A DNA stretch of 64,000 bases from Parapedobacter lycopersici (GCF_024643285.1 NZ_JAMSLW010000003.1:62001-126000); one strand, 5' to 3'. Shown: positions 1 to 9,552, numbered from the stretch's first letter. Translations and numbers: made by a program. Notes: generated by a model from the sequence alone, not told the origin.

Positions 1-756
1 GGCTCTGGTGCGGCGGGGGGATTGACGGTTACCGCCCGGAGGACTGAAAGCGGCTGGGTACTTAACGGACAGAAAAAATGGATCGGTAATGCCACATTTG
101 CCGACGTGGTTGTCATTTGGGCGAAAGATCTGGGTGATGGGGAAGTAAAGGGCTTTTTGGTGCGTAAAGGATCCCCGGGGTTCGAGGTGGAAAAAATCAA
201 GGGCAAGATGGCGCTGCGCATCGTGCAAAACGGATTAATTACGTTAACGGACTGCGTGGTCGCTGAGGATGACCGGCTGCCACATGCCAATTCGTTTAAA
301 GATACGGCCAAAGTGCTGCAGTTAACCCGGGCAGGCGTGGCCTGGATGGCGGTCGGCTGTGCCCGGGGAGCCTATGAAAGCGCATTGGATTATACCCGCA
401 AACGTCAGCAATTCGGACGGCCAATCGCTTCTTTCCAATTAATTCAAAACCATTTGGTGGAAATGTTGTCGAACCTGACGGCCATGCAGACACTCGTATA
501 CCGGCTTTCTGAACTGCAGGACGGCGGCATGCTGCGGGATGAACATGCTTCGCTGGCTAAGGTGTTCTGCACCCTTCGTACGCGCGATATTGTAAGCCAG
601 GCCCGTGAGGTTATGGGTGGCAACGGCATCCTGCTGGAATATGATGTCGCCCGTTTTCTGGCAGATGCCGAAGCAATTTATTCGTACGAAGGAACAAAGG
701 AAATAAACTCCCTGATCGTAGGTCGTTCCATCACCGGCTTCAGCGCATTTGTCTGA
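1..756 (+). CDS. Acyl-CoA dehydrogenase, glutaryl-CoA dehydrogenase-like (3' part only)
   Basis: The gene begins before the window; the frame is open from base 1 to a TGA at 754-756. The visible part covers the middle beta domain and the C-terminal helical domain of a flavin-dependent acyl-CoA dehydrogenase. It shows the RKRQQFGRPI substrate/FAD signature and SYEGTKEI near the end, whose Glu sits where glutaryl-CoA dehydrogenases keep the catalytic base. The closing GRSITGFSAF also resembles glutaryl-CoA dehydrogenase (GRAITG-IQAF). The family oxidises acyl-CoA thioesters and passes electrons to ETF. Substrate specificity is inferred from these short similarities only. The gene ends 11 bases from the convergent yidC stop. 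Confidence 0.85.
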   Translation, partial: GSGAAGGLTVTARRTESGWVLNGQKKWIGNATFADVVVIWAKDLGDGEVKGFLVRKGSPGFEVEKIKGKMALRIVQNGLITLTDCVVAEDDRLPHANSFKDTAKVLQLTRAGVAWMAVGCARGAYESALDYTRKRQQFGRPIASFQLIQNHLVEMLSNLTAMQTLVYRLSELQDGGMLRDEHASLAKVFCTLRTRDIVSQAREVMGGNGILLEYDVARFLADAEAIYSYEGTKEINSLIVGRSITGFSAFV

Positions 757-766
757 AGCTGGTGGT

Positions 767-2587
767 TTATTTTTTGCCTTTTCCTTTAGCCTGACCCTGC
801 TGCTGGCGCATATAATCTTCCATCCGCTGTTGGAACTTGGATTTTTTCTGCGCCTGGGGTTTTTGCTTGTTTGCCTGGATAATGCCGTGTATTTTATCGT
901 CATTGATCATCTGGCGGATGACAACCTGCTGGCCGAAAGTAAATACCGTCGACAGGAAGTAATAGTAATTTAACCCCGCCGGATAACTGTTCAATACAAA
1001 GAGGAAAATCAGGGGCATAAAGTAACCGATGTACTTCATCTGACCGGTAGCACCGGATACGGAATTATTATACCAGGTGGAAATCAGCGTGGTTATGGTC
1101 ATCAGGATACACATCAAACTGATGTGGTCAACCCCGAAAATCGCGGGAAAGGTGATGGGCGCATCGTATGTCGAAAGGTCCTTCACCCAAAGAAAACTTT
1201 CACCCCGGAGCTCAAAGAGGTTAGGGAAAAAGAAGAAAAACGCGATGGTAAAGGGCATCTGCAGGAGCAGCGGAATACAGCCCCCGAGGGGATTTACCCC
1301 TGCCTGTTTATACAATTTAAGGTATTCCTGTTGCAGCAGGGCCGGGTTGTCCTGTCCTACCTTTTCCTTGATCTCATCCATTTCCGGCTTCAGCACCCGC
1401 ATTTTGGCCATGGATACGTACGAGCGGTAGGTGAGTGGAGAGAGCACCAGTTTGAGCATAATGGTCAGGATCAGGATCACAATACCATAACTCAGGTGAA
1501 ACCCATCGAGGAAAGAAAAGACCGGAATGGTAATAAACCGATTGATCCATTTCATTGGCCCCCAACCCATGTCAACCTGATCTTCCAGGCTATATCCATG
1601 GCGTTTCAGCACACTGTACTGGTTGGGCCCGAAATAAAAATGCAGGGGATACGTATTCACGTCTGACCGGGCGAAATCCAGGTAAAGATTGCCGGAAATC
1701 AGTTTCACCATCCGGTCCTCCGGTGTGGTATACACATTGATTTTTCCGCCGTTGAAGCCATTCTCAGAAACCAGTACACTGGAAAAGAAATGTTGCTTAA
1801 ATGATACCCACTCGAGCTTTTCGGTAATCTCTTCCTCATCGTCATTTGTTAAGCTGAGGTGATCTACATCCCCGCTGGCCAGCCGGTAGTAGGATGTGGA
1901 CCGTTGGCGCTCATTCTTAATGTCTTTTTCCTGTTGCAACAGCGGGCTTTCCATGTTCAATACGAGGCGGCTCTCTGTCGGTGCAACTACATCCTGCAAT
2001 CCACGTGTGACGATCGTCAGTCCCAGGTTATGGTCGTCGCCCCTAATGGAGTAAATATAGTCGATATATTGATTTTCGGCATAGGTCAGGCGAAACGTAA
2101 CGGACGCAGAGTCCTGGCCAGCTACCTGGATGTTGCCACCGCTGGGTGTAAAATAGAGGTCGTTCGTGGTGATGTTCTTGCCGGCGGACGAAAAAGACAG
2201 TCCAAATTTGGTGTGCTCGCCCCCAAGCAGGGTCAATGGCTGGCCATCGTAAGCCTGCTCGCCCTTCACTTCCACGGCTTTCACGCGCCCGCCTTTCGTA
2301 CTGATGTGGGCCTTGATGAATTCATTTTCTACGGTAACGATACGCTCTTCACCGACGGTGGCACCGCCGAATGGTCCGGCTAAAGCGGCCGAGTCGACTA
2401 CCGTGGTTAACTTAACGGTTGCGGTATCTGTAGTGCTTGCGGGTTGCTGCCCTTTCCGTACCAGGGCAAGCGAATCCTGTAATTGCTGTTCCCGTTTTAT
2501 TTCTTCGTCTGAAGGCTTCATCAAAAACACGGATGCTCCGATGATCACAAATATCAAAACAAGGCCTGTCAGTGTATTTCTGTCCAT
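767..2587 (-). CDS. yidC: Membrane protein insertase YidC
   Basis: A 606-residue YidC/Oxa1 insertase, which places proteins in the inner membrane with or without SecYEG. An N-terminal membrane anchor (about residues 7-24, GLVLIFVIIGASVFLM) is followed by a large periplasmic beta domain (about 60-330), then the conserved insertase core from about 365, beginning YGIVILILTIMLKLVLSPLT, and a basic C-terminal tail rich in Lys/Gln (QGQAKGKGKK) that may contact ribosomes. The length matches the Bacteroidota form. It lies 31 bases downstream of pyrG on the same strand, a common arrangement in this phylum, so co-transcription is likely. It is convergent with the acyl-CoA dehydrogenase gene. Confidence 0.97.
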   Translation of the reverse strand: MDRNTLTGLVLIFVIIGASVFLMKPSDEEIKREQQLQDSLALVRKGQQPASTTDTATVKLTTVVDSAALAGPFGGATVGEERIVTVENEFIKAHISTKGGRVKAVEVKGEQAYDGQPLTLLGGEHTKFGLSFSSAGKNITTNDLYFTPSGGNIQVAGQDSASVTFRLTYAENQYIDYIYSIRGDDHNLGLTIVTRGLQDVVAPTESRLVLNMESPLLQQEKDIKNERQRSTSYYRLASGDVDHLSLTNDDEEEITEKLEWVSFKQHFFSSVLVSENGFNGGKINVYTTPEDRMVKLISGNLYLDFARSDVNTYPLHFYFGPNQYSVLKRHGYSLEDQVDMGWGPMKWINRFITIPVFSFLDGFHLSYGIVILILTIMLKLVLSPLTYRSYVSMAKMRVLKPEMDEIKEKVGQDNPALLQQEYLKLYKQAGVNPLGGCIPLLLQMPFTIAFFFFFPNLFELRGESFLWVKDLSTYDAPITFPAIFGVDHISLMCILMTITTLISTWYNNSVSGATGQMKYIGYFMPLIFLFVLNSYPAGLNYYYFLSTVFTFGQQVVIRQMINDDKIHGIIQANKQKPQAQKKSKFQQRMEDYMRQQQGQAKGKGKK

Positions 2588-2618
2588 TTTTATGTCAGTG
2601 GGTTAACGCACTTTTTAG

Positions 2619-4238
2619 TTATTTCTGTTTCTTTTCCTTATGATAAGCCAAAGAAGCGGCTACAAAGCTAACAAAAAGTGGGTGAGGATTCGCAACTGTT
2701 GATTTTAATTCCGGGTGAAATTGTCCGGCCACGAAAAAAGGATGATCCTTGAGCTCGACAATCTCAACCAGGTTGTTTTCTGGGTTGATGCCTGATGCGA
2801 TCATTCCGGCTTTTTCATACTGGTCCAGGTATTTGTTATTGAATTCGTACCGGTGCCGGTGCCGTTCCGAAATTTTGGCCTTTCCGTAAATGGCGGCAGC
2901 CTTGGTGCCTTTTTTGACTTCACAGTCATAGGCCCCCAGACGCATGGTGCCGCCCATGTCCGTTACCTTTTTCTGCGCTTCCATCAGCGCAATTACCGGA
3001 TGCTTGGTTTGCTGGTCCATCTCATAACTGTTGGCATTTTTGAGACCCATCACGTTCCGTCCAAATTCGATAACGGCGCATTGCATGCCGAGGCAGATTC
3101 CGAAGAAGGGGATGTGATTTTCCCGGATGTAACGGATGGCTACCAGTTTCCCGTCCAGGCCCCGCTCACCGAAACCGGGTGCTACCAAAACGCCCGATAG
3201 TTTTTTTAGCTTCTCCGCGACATTGTCCGGATTAATGCTTTCCGCGGCAATCGATTTGACCCGGACCTTACATTCATTAACCGCACCTGCATGAATAAAG
3301 GCCTCGTTAATGGATTTATAGGCATCCGGCAGTTCAACATATTTCCCAACCAGACCGATGGTGATCTCCTCCGTCGGATTTTTTAGCTTACCCAGGAAAG
3401 CCTTCCAGCTTGCCAGATCCGGATCGTTCTTTGTCGATAGTTTCAGTTTCGTAAGCACGGTTTTATCCAGCTGTTCTTTCAGCATCAGCAGGGGCACATC
3501 ATAAATTGACGGCGCATCAATGGATTCCACCACCGCATTAATGTTCACGTTGCAGAAAAGCGCCAGTTTCTTTCGTATTTCGGAAGAGAGGTGATGCTCC
3601 GTGCGGCATACCAGTACGTCGGGCTGAACGCCATACTCCAGCAGCGTTTTAACCGAGTGCTGAGTGGGTTTTGTTTTAAGCTCACCTGCGGCGGCCAGGA
3701 AGGGCACCAGGGTCAGGTGGATAACCAGCGAATTATTGGTTCCCAGTTCCCAGCGCAGCTGACGTACGGCCTCAACAAAAGGCAACGATTCAATGTCGCC
3801 CACCGTACCGCCGAGTTCCGTAATAATAATATCGTATTGCCCATCGTTGGCCAGCAAACACATCCGGCGTTTTATTTCGTCGGTAATGTGGGGAACCACC
3901 TGTACGGTTTTACCCAGAAATGCACCCTGGCGTTCCTTTTCGATTACGTGCTGGTAAATACGTCCAGTGGTTACGTTATTGGCCTGCGAGGTCGGTGTGT
4001 TGAGGAACCGTTCGTAATGGCCCAGGTCCAGGTCGGTCTCCGCACCGTCTTCAGTTACATAACATTCGCCATGCTCGTATGGATTGAGCGTACCCGGGTC
4101 AATGTTAATATAAGGGTCGAATTTTTGTATGGTTACCCGGTAACCCCGTGCCTGTAGCAATTTTGCTAAGGAAGCAGAAATAATACCTTTTCCCAACGAC
4201 GAGGTAACGCCGCCCGTAACAAAAATATATTTAGTCAT
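2619..4238 (-). CDS. pyrG: CTP synthase
   Basis: A 539-residue CTP synthase that aminates UTP to CTP using ATP and glutamine. The N-terminal synthetase domain starts [17 protein letters not shown] with the nucleotide-binding loop, and includes [18 protein letters not shown]. The C-terminal class I glutamine amidotransferase domain (from about residue 290) carries the nucleophile in [11 protein letters not shown] and the catalytic His/Glu in [17 protein letters not shown] is also typical. Length and all key motifs are intact. It precedes yidC on the same strand and a TACCTTTG box lies about 70 bases upstream of its start. Confidence 0.98.
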   Translation of the reverse strand: MTKYIFVTGGVTSSLGKGIISASLAKLLQARGYRVTIQKFDPYINIDPGTLNPYEHGECYVTEDGAETDLDLGHYERFLNTPTSQANNVTTGRIYQHVIEKERQGAFLGKTVQVVPHITDEIKRRMCLLANDGQYDIIITELGGTVGDIESLPFVEAVRQLRWELGTNNSLVIHLTLVPFLAAAGELKTKPTQHSVKTLLEYGVQPDVLVCRTEHHLSSEIRKKLALFCNVNINAVVESIDAPSIYDVPLLMLKEQLDKTVLTKLKLSTKNDPDLASWKAFLGKLKNPTEEITIGLVGKYVELPDAYKSINEAFIHAGAVNECKVRVKSIAAESINPDNVAEKLKKLSGVLVAPGFGERGLDGKLVAIRYIRENHIPFFGICLGMQCAVIEFGRNVMGLKNANSYEMDQQTKHPVIALMEAQKKVTDMGGTMRLGAYDCEVKKGTKAAAIYGKAKISERHRHRYEFNNKYLDQYEKAGMIASGINPENNLVEIVELKDHPFFVAGQFHPELKSTVANPHPLFVSFVAASLAYHKEKKQK

Positions 4239-4305
4239 AAATCTGGGTTGTTATACGCTTTTTAAGCTTAAAAAGCCTAAAAACATGACGTTAATGTACG
4301 GGATA

Positions 4306-4339
4306 CAAAGGTAGCGTTTTTTCTGGAAGTTCGGCTAAA
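4306..4339 (-). promoter_or_regulatory. Probable pyrG-yidC promoter
   Basis: On the minus strand TACCTTTG (reverse complement of 4306-4313) matches the Bacteroidota -7 consensus TAnnTTTG, and a TTTAG sequence lies about 21 bases upstream as a weak -33 box. The leader to the pyrG start would be about 60 bases. Confidence 0.5.
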
Positions 4340-4353
4340 GATTTTGCTTGTCG

Positions 4354-5490
4354 TTATTTGTCCGGCGTTGACGGCTGAATATCACCCTGCTGATTAATCG
4401 AAAAACATAAATTATCCTCCGTTGCGTGTACCTTGGCTACAAACCAGTCGCCACCGGCCGTAAGCTGGAGGGTATGCGCCCCGAACACTTCACTCCACTG
4501 GGGATATAACCGGCTTAGCGCCTCCGGGTCAGCGGTATAACTGCCATGCTGTTGCCGGTATGCCCGCTGCAGATAAAAAACCAGCCAGGCCTTTTGCTTT
4601 ACCGTTTCATGGTTGGGGATTTCAAATGTAGTCGGCAGGGACAAATCCGGTGTGCGGTCGTCAAACCGAATGTATCCCCAGCGCTCGGGATAATGCATGT
4701 CAATGACTCCCTGGGGCGACCATACCCAGTTATTTTCGGGTAACGGGCGGCCATTCGGTCCCTGTTTGCGTTGGTATTCGCCATTCACCAGTTCATGCTG
4801 CCATTGCACGCGTGAGAAATTGATGCGCCATACATCTTCACCCGATGGAACCTGCTGTTGGCCAAAATGGGAAATATCGGTGAAAGGGATAGCCATTTCC
4901 ACCGCCCAGAATTGATCGGTGTCCCCCGGATCATTCCGCGTACCCGAAACGTATACCGCCTTCTGCAATCCCTTCAGATCCCATGTCGTGAGCGCACTGC
5001 CGCCTACCCGGTAGGTAGTTGGCATAAACAGATCGAATACCGTTCCCAGGGCATTTATTTCTATTTCATAATACGGGTTTTTGTAAGCCGCATTTTTAAT
5101 GAACACCTCGAAATCATTATCGTGAAAAATAATGGCATCATGCTGGTCCAGTGTAGCCCATACGTGGGGCTCTTCCAGTTGGGCATAAATGTATAAAAAC
5201 TGCTCATCCCAAAGCATTTTTACCCGGGTGTTGTGTAATGGCCGGGGTTTTATATCCCCTTCAATATCGACAAAATGGGCTGTCCAGGCCACGTTCTCCC
5301 ATACCGGTTCATCCGGTTTCCCATCGATGACCATGGACGCTGCCGTTTGATAGATCACATAGGTGTTAGGCGGCTGGAGTAGCCGGCCAATACGGTCGTC
5401 GGCTGGTTGCGCCTGCAGCAGCCCTATTCCATACAGAAAACAAATCGAGGTAAGTTGTACTGTGTGCTTAAGGTTGGGTATCGATATCAT
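4354..5490 (-). CDS. Exported CBM9/DOMON-like protein
   Basis: I start this at the ATG at 5490 (MISIPNLKHTVQ), directly before a hydrophobic signal peptide ending in LLQAQ; upstream ATG/GTG codons at 5538 and 5544 would add a charged, non-signal-like N-terminus. The mature protein carries a carbohydrate-binding family 9-like beta-sandwich (about residues 45-270 of the 378), with MVIDGKPDEPVWENVAWT, LWDEQFLYIYAQLEEPHVWA, FHDNDFEVFIK and WGYIRF, all usual in this family. The last 100 residues are helical/unknown. No hydrolase is fused to it. In this phylum such proteins occur near glycan or redox loci; the ligand here is unknown. A related but shorter domain is encoded at 38108-38890. Confidence 0.8.
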   Translation of the reverse strand: MISIPNLKHTVQLTSICFLYGIGLLQAQPADDRIGRLLQPPNTYVIYQTAASMVIDGKPDEPVWENVAWTAHFVDIEGDIKPRPLHNTRVKMLWDEQFLYIYAQLEEPHVWATLDQHDAIIFHDNDFEVFIKNAAYKNPYYEIEINALGTVFDLFMPTTYRVGGSALTTWDLKGLQKAVYVSGTRNDPGDTDQFWAVEMAIPFTDISHFGQQQVPSGEDVWRINFSRVQWQHELVNGEYQRKQGPNGRPLPENNWVWSPQGVIDMHYPERWGYIRFDDRTPDLSLPTTFEIPNHETVKQKAWLVFYLQRAYRQQHGSYTADPEALSRLYPQWSEVFGAHTLQLTAGGDWFVAKVHATEDNLCFSINQQGDIQPSTPDK

Positions 5491-5597
5491 GGCGGCAAAA
5501 TAACTAAAATCTCCCTGGCTTTCCGGTCTGAGCCTCATTTTCACAAAACGCTTGTTTGGACTGAATATAAATAAAAGGTTTCTGTTATATTTGCCAC

Positions 5598-6110
5598 ATG
5601 AAAAACACCATGAGCATATTTACCGTTACTACGGGTCTTTTCCTGTTTTTTGCCCCCGCGACCCAGGCACAGGAAGTTAAAACAATCAGCGGCGTTGACG
5701 CGGCGACCAAGACCGCTTATTTTGATTTTGAAACGGGTAAAGAAACCCCGTCGACTTCGGAGGATTGGGATATTGCATTTGAACGCACGACCATCCTGGT
5801 AAACGGCGGCAGCAGCGGACCGGGCAAAACAACCGCCCAGTTACTGAAAGATGTCACCTTTGAGTCGGTGGACGCTTACCCGTCTTCCGGTTTCCGGACC
5901 GATACCCAGCAGGAAAAGGCAATTCCTACCGGCAGTGGAAACGGATGGTACGAATATAATATGGCCAATCACGGCATTAACCCGATTCCCGGGCGGGTAA
6001 TCCTTATTAAGACATCCGGTGGCAAGTATGTGAAACTGGAAATACTGGGTTATTACAATAAATCAACCCGCGATTCGGCTAATTACTCCTTTAGGTATAC
6101 CTTTTTATAG
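5598..6110 (+). CDS. HmuY-like exported protein
   Basis: A 170-residue protein with an N-terminal signal peptide (IFTVTTGLFLFFAPATQAQ) and an HmuY-type beta-rich domain: AYFDFETGKE, WDIAFERTTILVNGGSSGPGK, YEYNMANHGINPIPGRVILIKTSGGKYVKLEILGYY and a closing YSFRYTFL. HmuY proteins bind haem or act as accessory surface lipoproteins near TonB-dependent receptors; this one lacks a lipobox and stands alone, without a receptor gene next to it. TATATTTG at 5586-5593 resembles a -7 box and is so close that the message could be leaderless or start at the second ATG (5610). Haem binding is not shown by the sequence. Confidence 0.8.
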   Translation: MKNTMSIFTVTTGLFLFFAPATQAQEVKTISGVDAATKTAYFDFETGKETPSTSEDWDIAFERTTILVNGGSSGPGKTTAQLLKDVTFESVDAYPSSGFRTDTQQEKAIPTGSGNGWYEYNMANHGINPIPGRVILIKTSGGKYVKLEILGYYNKSTRDSANYSFRYTFL

Positions 6111-6150
6111 GAAAATTTTTTTCTAAGTTTGAAGGACCAAAAGGAAAAAT

Positions 6151-7140
6151 ATGGAATATCGTAGAATGGGCCGTTCAGGCCTGCAATTAAGTGTATTATC
6201 TTATGGCTCATGGGTTACCTTTTCCACCCAGTTGGACGACAGCCTCAGCGACCGGCTGATGGGAATCGCCTACGATGCCGGGATAAATTTTTTTGATAAT
6301 GCCGAAACGTATGCCGGCGGGGAATCAGAGTACATGATGGGCCGGGTATTGCAAGGCAAAAACTGGGACCGGTCGACATACATTGTGTCAAGCAAGGTCT
6401 TTTTCGGCCTGCACGGAAAAGCAAATAAGCCCAACCAGCGTGGCCTCGGACGGAAGCACGTGGTCGAAGCCTGCCACGGTGCGCTTAAGCGGCTGCAGGT
6501 AGAATACCTGGATCTCTACTATTGCCATCGCCCCGATAAACAGACCACCATTGAGGAAGTTGTCCGCACCATGAACACGCTGATTCAGCAGGGAAAGATC
6601 CTATACTGGGGCACTAGCGAGTGGAGTGCCCCCGAAATCGTTGAAGCGCATGCGGCGGCACAGCGGCTGGGACTGGAAGGACCGGTAGTGGAGCAGCCCG
6701 AGTACAACCTGTTTAACAGACAGAAGATGGAAGCCGATTACCTGACCATTTTCAATCATATCGGTATGGGCACCACCATATGGAGTCCACTGGCTTCCGG
6801 CCTGCTCACCGGTAAATATAACGATGGTATTCCCGACGGTTCACGGCTGGCCCTGGAAGGCTATGAGTGGCTGAAAGACCGGTCTTATACTGAGCAAAAG
6901 CTCGAGGCCGTACGTCAGCTTCAGATTATTGCAGGCAACCTGGGTGTATCGCTGGCTACATTCGCCATCGCATGGTGCATCCGGAACCCTAACGTGACCA
7001 GTGCCATTCTGGGGGCGACGAAAACGACCCAGTTGGAAGAAAATCTAAAAGCTTTGGAGGTTTTGCCGCTGCTCTCCGATGACGTAATGGAGCAGGTTGA
7101 TCAGCTGATGCAGACCAAACCGGCAGTCCCGGAACATTGA
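6151..7140 (+). CDS. Aldo/keto reductase, Kv-beta/YghZ-like
   Basis: A 329-residue NADP(H)-dependent (beta/alpha)8 oxidoreductase. The start EYRRMGRSGLQLSVLSYGSW is typical. The catalytic tetrad can be seen: Asp and Tyr in FFDNAETYAGG, Lys in VSSKVFFG and His in YYCHRPD. The cofactor-binding C-terminal part is present as NVTSAILGATKTTQLEEN. The closest group appears to be the potassium-channel beta subunit/YghZ type, known to reduce aldehydes such as methylglyoxal; the substrate here cannot be assigned. It is a single-gene unit closed by the hairpin at 7181-7213. Confidence 0.92.
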   Translation: MEYRRMGRSGLQLSVLSYGSWVTFSTQLDDSLSDRLMGIAYDAGINFFDNAETYAGGESEYMMGRVLQGKNWDRSTYIVSSKVFFGLHGKANKPNQRGLGRKHVVEACHGALKRLQVEYLDLYYCHRPDKQTTIEEVVRTMNTLIQQGKILYWGTSEWSAPEIVEAHAAAQRLGLEGPVVEQPEYNLFNRQKMEADYLTIFNHIGMGTTIWSPLASGLLTGKYNDGIPDGSRLALEGYEWLKDRSYTEQKLEAVRQLQIIAGNLGVSLATFAIAWCIRNPNVTSAILGATKTTQLEENLKALEVLPLLSDDVMEQVDQLMQTKPAVPEH

Positions 7141-7180
7141 TTGGGATTGATGGCGCAGTTTCCGCCAGTTTTCAGAACAT

Positions 7181-7213
7181 AAAAAAACCGGAATGTTGAA
7201 TTCCGGTTTTTTT
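7181..7213. terminator. Bidirectional terminator between aldo/keto reductase and rplS
   Basis: AAAAAACCGGAA and TTCCGGTTTTTT form a stem with an A run on one side and a T run on the other, so it can stop both convergent transcripts. Confidence 0.9.
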
Positions 7214-7232
7214 ATGTCTTTCAAACGAGGTA

Positions 7233-7580
7233 TTAAAACCGCTTGGATTTGATACGGGCAGCTTTACCGGTAAGTCCACGCAGATAAAAGAGTTTTGCAC
7301 GACGTACCTTGCCATAACTGTTTACCTCAATCTTCTCAATGTTAGGGGAGTTGATCGGAAAAATACGCTCAACACCTACGCCATTGGAAATCTTACGTAC
7401 GGTAAATGTCTGGTTGGTGCTCACGCTATTTATTTGGATCACAACACCTTGATAAACCTGAACGCGCTCTTTATTTCCTTCGCGAATTTTATAGTGTACG
7501 CTAACAGTATCCCCAGCCTTGAATGCGGGAACCTCATTTTTTGTTACCGCCTGTTCTTCTACAAATTTTACTAAATCCAT
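7233..7580 (-). CDS. rplS: 50S ribosomal protein L19
   Basis: A 115-residue L19, a component of the large ribosomal subunit near the 30S-50S interface. [51 protein letters not shown] and the basic tail [21 protein letters not shown] are characteristic, and the length is standard. It is transcribed alone here, convergent with the aldo/keto reductase gene. Confidence 0.98.
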   Translation of the reverse strand: MDLVKFVEEQAVTKNEVPAFKAGDTVSVHYKIREGNKERVQVYQGVVIQINSVSTNQTFTVRKISNGVGVERIFPINSPNIEKIEVNSYGKVRRAKLFYLRGLTGKAARIKSKRF

Positions 7581-7793
7581 GATTTTGAGTAATTAATGAC
7601 GATTATTATCCCGTAAAAATCGAGTTGCAATATTAGTGAATATTTTTTGAATACCGAAAGCGTTTTTCAAAAAAGAATAGTGAACTTGTTTTTGCAATTT
7701 GAATTTAATTTTTACCTTTGCAAACCTTTACGGGAAAGGCGGCCAGGATGCAAAGAGGGGAAAGGGCGTCGCCGAAACATAAAGGAGCCTGTT
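7581..7793. other. Intergenic region upstream of rplS and of the tRNA
   Basis: AT-rich. It must hold the rplS promoter (minus strand; TAATATTG near 7630-7637 is the best, imperfect, -7 candidate) and it contains the tRNA promoter at 7691-7720. No protein gene was seen. Confidence 0.5.
7691..7720 (+). promoter_or_regulatory. Promoter of tRNA-Pro
   Basis: TTTG at 7691-7694 and TACCTTTG at 7713-7720, 18 bases apart, match the Bacteroidota -33/-7 consensus (TTTG, TAnnTTTG). The predicted start lies about 65-70 bases upstream of the mature tRNA. Confidence 0.65.
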
Positions 7794-7867
7794 CGGGGTG
7801 TAGCGTAGCCCGGTATCGCGCCTGCTTTGGGAGCAGGAGGTCGTAGGTTCGAATCCTGCCACCCCGA
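7794..7867 (+). tRNA. tRNA-Pro(UGG)
   Basis: A 74-base cloverleaf. The acceptor stem CGGGGTG pairs with CACCCCG, with A as discriminator. The anticodon stem CCTGC/GCAGG encloses the loop TTTGGGA, giving the anticodon TGG at 7828-7830. The T arm is CAGG-TTCGAAT-CCTG-like with the invariant TTCGA. The D stem is short (GCG/CGC). CCA is not encoded. A terminator follows. Confidence 0.95.
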
Positions 7868-7871
7868 CGGA

Positions 7872-7905
7872 GAAAAGCTCGACTTAGGTCGGGCTTTTCT
7901 TGTTT
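7872..7905 (+). terminator. Terminator after tRNA-Pro
   Basis: GAAAAGCTCGAC and GTCGGGCTTTTC form a stem around TTAG and are followed by a T-rich stretch. Confidence 0.85.
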
Positions 7906-7987
7906 TGGTCCAGCATGAACCGAGGTCGCTTACGATCTGACTTATTGCATACCATCCAGCGGTTTGATTGATTAAATTTAGGGAATC

Positions 7988-8329
7988 ATGAAAATATACC
8001 ACAATCCACAATGTAGCAAAAGCAGCTGTGCATTGGCGTTGCTAACCGATCATGGAATTGAACCTCAGGTAATACATTACCTGCAAGATACCCCGAAAAA
8101 GGAAGAATTAATTAATATACTCGATATGCTAAAGATGTCTCCCTTTGAAATTGTACGGAAAAACGAATTAATATTCAAAGAAAAATATGAAGGACGGCAT
8201 TTTACTGATGAGCAATGGATCGCTATATTATTAGCGCACCCCATACTTATTGAAAGACCGATTGTTGTCCATAATGGCAACGCCATCATTGCGCGGCCCG
8301 CGGAAAAAGTACTTGACTTGCTAAAATAA
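7988..8329 (+). CDS. ArsC/YfgD-type thioredoxin-fold reductase
   Basis: A 113-residue member of the ArsC family. It begins MKIYHNPQCSKSSCALALL, with the active-site Cys after the first strand (C-S-K-S-S-C), and ends with RPIVVHNGNAIIARPAEKVLDLL, where the family has its conserved RP substrate-contact segment. True arsenate reductases use glutaredoxin to reduce arsenate; many chromosomal homologues (YfgD) have no proven arsenate role, and no ars gene is nearby. The gene is monocistronic. Codon use is more AT-rich than its neighbours. Confidence 0.88.
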   Translation: MKIYHNPQCSKSSCALALLTDHGIEPQVIHYLQDTPKKEELINILDMLKMSPFEIVRKNELIFKEKYEGRHFTDEQWIAILLAHPILIERPIVVHNGNAIIARPAEKVLDLLK

Positions 8330-8564
8330 TTTAACTGCGAGCGGGCAATTCTTTCCTTATTAATCCGAAAATCCAAGTTAGCCAAAACTTTTCCTATTCA
8401 TTGAAGCGTTTACTTTGAAAGTCCATTGCCCTTACAGAAGCAAAGTCCATGTTCTTGAATACCTACGCTGTCAACCGTGCCTGCCTTGGGTATGTTAATT
8501 GAAGAGGTATATAGAATAGACTGAAGAAAGGTGGTGTCAGCCATAGAAAAGCATCCCTATACGG

Positions 8565-9533
8565 TCATTCAATCCAGAATGTAGCGCCATCAACCGCTGG
8601 AAGGATCTCTTCCCCGTCGGGTTGTATGACGATAACCGCTTCGTCATTATCCATATTATACACCTGTCCATCGTTGGGGATGATGGCGAGGTTCCAGTAA
8701 AAGAACGTAGGTCCGATTTTTTTTGCTACCAGCAGGTGTTTCCCATCGGGGGAGAAGTCAGCGTGGATTTCCCCGTCATTGCTTTCCGTGACCTGCCGTA
8801 AATCATTTCCGTCCACATCCATCACGTATATATGGTTGCTCACCATCATGGCAAGCTGTGTGCCCTGCTTGTTTACCCGCAGGTTGCCCCATAGCGTGTA
8901 GGGCATCTCTTTTACCAACGTGAGGCTTGTATAGGGCGGGTCGGATCGGAATATATACCGGTCGCCTAACGTAAATACAACACGGTTGCCGGGAAGCCAG
9001 AGCACCTCGTCGTTAATTCCAAACGTCACAGGTCCCGCTTCGGTATCCACCGCTTCCAAGTGAATCAGTACATTCCCGTCTAAATCGGTTATGACGATAC
9101 CATTGTCCAACGTCGGGCTGTACAGTACTTTTTTATTATCGGGCGAGAGCAGTGCCTTTACGTCTGTATCCGTACCCTTCGGTGAAACGTAGTCGAATTC
9201 ATCGGCGACCGTTCCATCCGAATTGTGTATTAACGTGATTTTGGCGGCGTCAAATACACCGGCTTCTCGTTCGCTGGTCAGCCTGAACTGTTCGTCCCGG
9301 CTCATGTCCCAATAATTGAAGCCATATGTATTGAATGTGAAGTAAGTGCTCTGCCGGTTTGTCTGCAGATCCAGTTGATATACGTTTCCGGTAAAGGTGT
9401 ATATGAGTTTACCAGTCAGATTCCCATTTCTGCCATTTTCATTGCCGGGATCAGCACCATCGTTTTTACTGCACGACGAAACGCCGAGCAATGCTACCAG
9501 AATGAGTGTAATAGTTTGTATTTTCCGTTTCAT
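8565..9533 (-). CDS. Beta-propeller lipoprotein (TolB/WD40-like repeats)
   Basis: A 322-residue lipoprotein with a type II signal peptide ending LLGVSSC, a Gly/Asn-rich linker (DGADPGNENGRNGN) and repeated propeller blades marked by D-type motifs such as LLSPDNKKVLYSPTLDNGIVI, NKQGTQLAMMVSN, VMDVDGNDLRQV and DFSPDGKHLLVAKK. This resembles the PD40/TolB-type beta propeller, a protein-interaction scaffold at the periplasmic side. The function is unknown. A good promoter (9553-9583, minus strand) lies just upstream. It stands between unrelated genes and ends 235 bases from the convergent ArsC-like gene; that gap shows no further gene. Confidence 0.82.
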   Translation of the reverse strand: MKRKIQTITLILVALLGVSSCSKNDGADPGNENGRNGNLTGKLIYTFTGNVYQLDLQTNRQSTYFTFNTYGFNYWDMSRDEQFRLTSEREAGVFDAAKITLIHNSDGTVADEFDYVSPKGTDTDVKALLSPDNKKVLYSPTLDNGIVITDLDGNVLIHLEAVDTEAGPVTFGINDEVLWLPGNRVVFTLGDRYIFRSDPPYTSLTLVKEMPYTLWGNLRVNKQGTQLAMMVSNHIYVMDVDGNDLRQVTESNDGEIHADFSPDGKHLLVAKKIGPTFFYWNLAIIPNDGQVYNMDNDEAVIVIQPDGEEILPAVDGATFWIE

Positions 9534-9552
9534 ACCCCAACCGATGTATGAA

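Noticed and set aside
1124-1666. Plus-strand frames inside yidC
   Set aside because: They lie antisense to clear YidC sequence and have no recognisable domain.
7794-7867. tRNA-Pro as an integration site for a mobile element
   Set aside because: No integrase and no repeated 3' tRNA sequence were found; the neighbours are ordinary genes.
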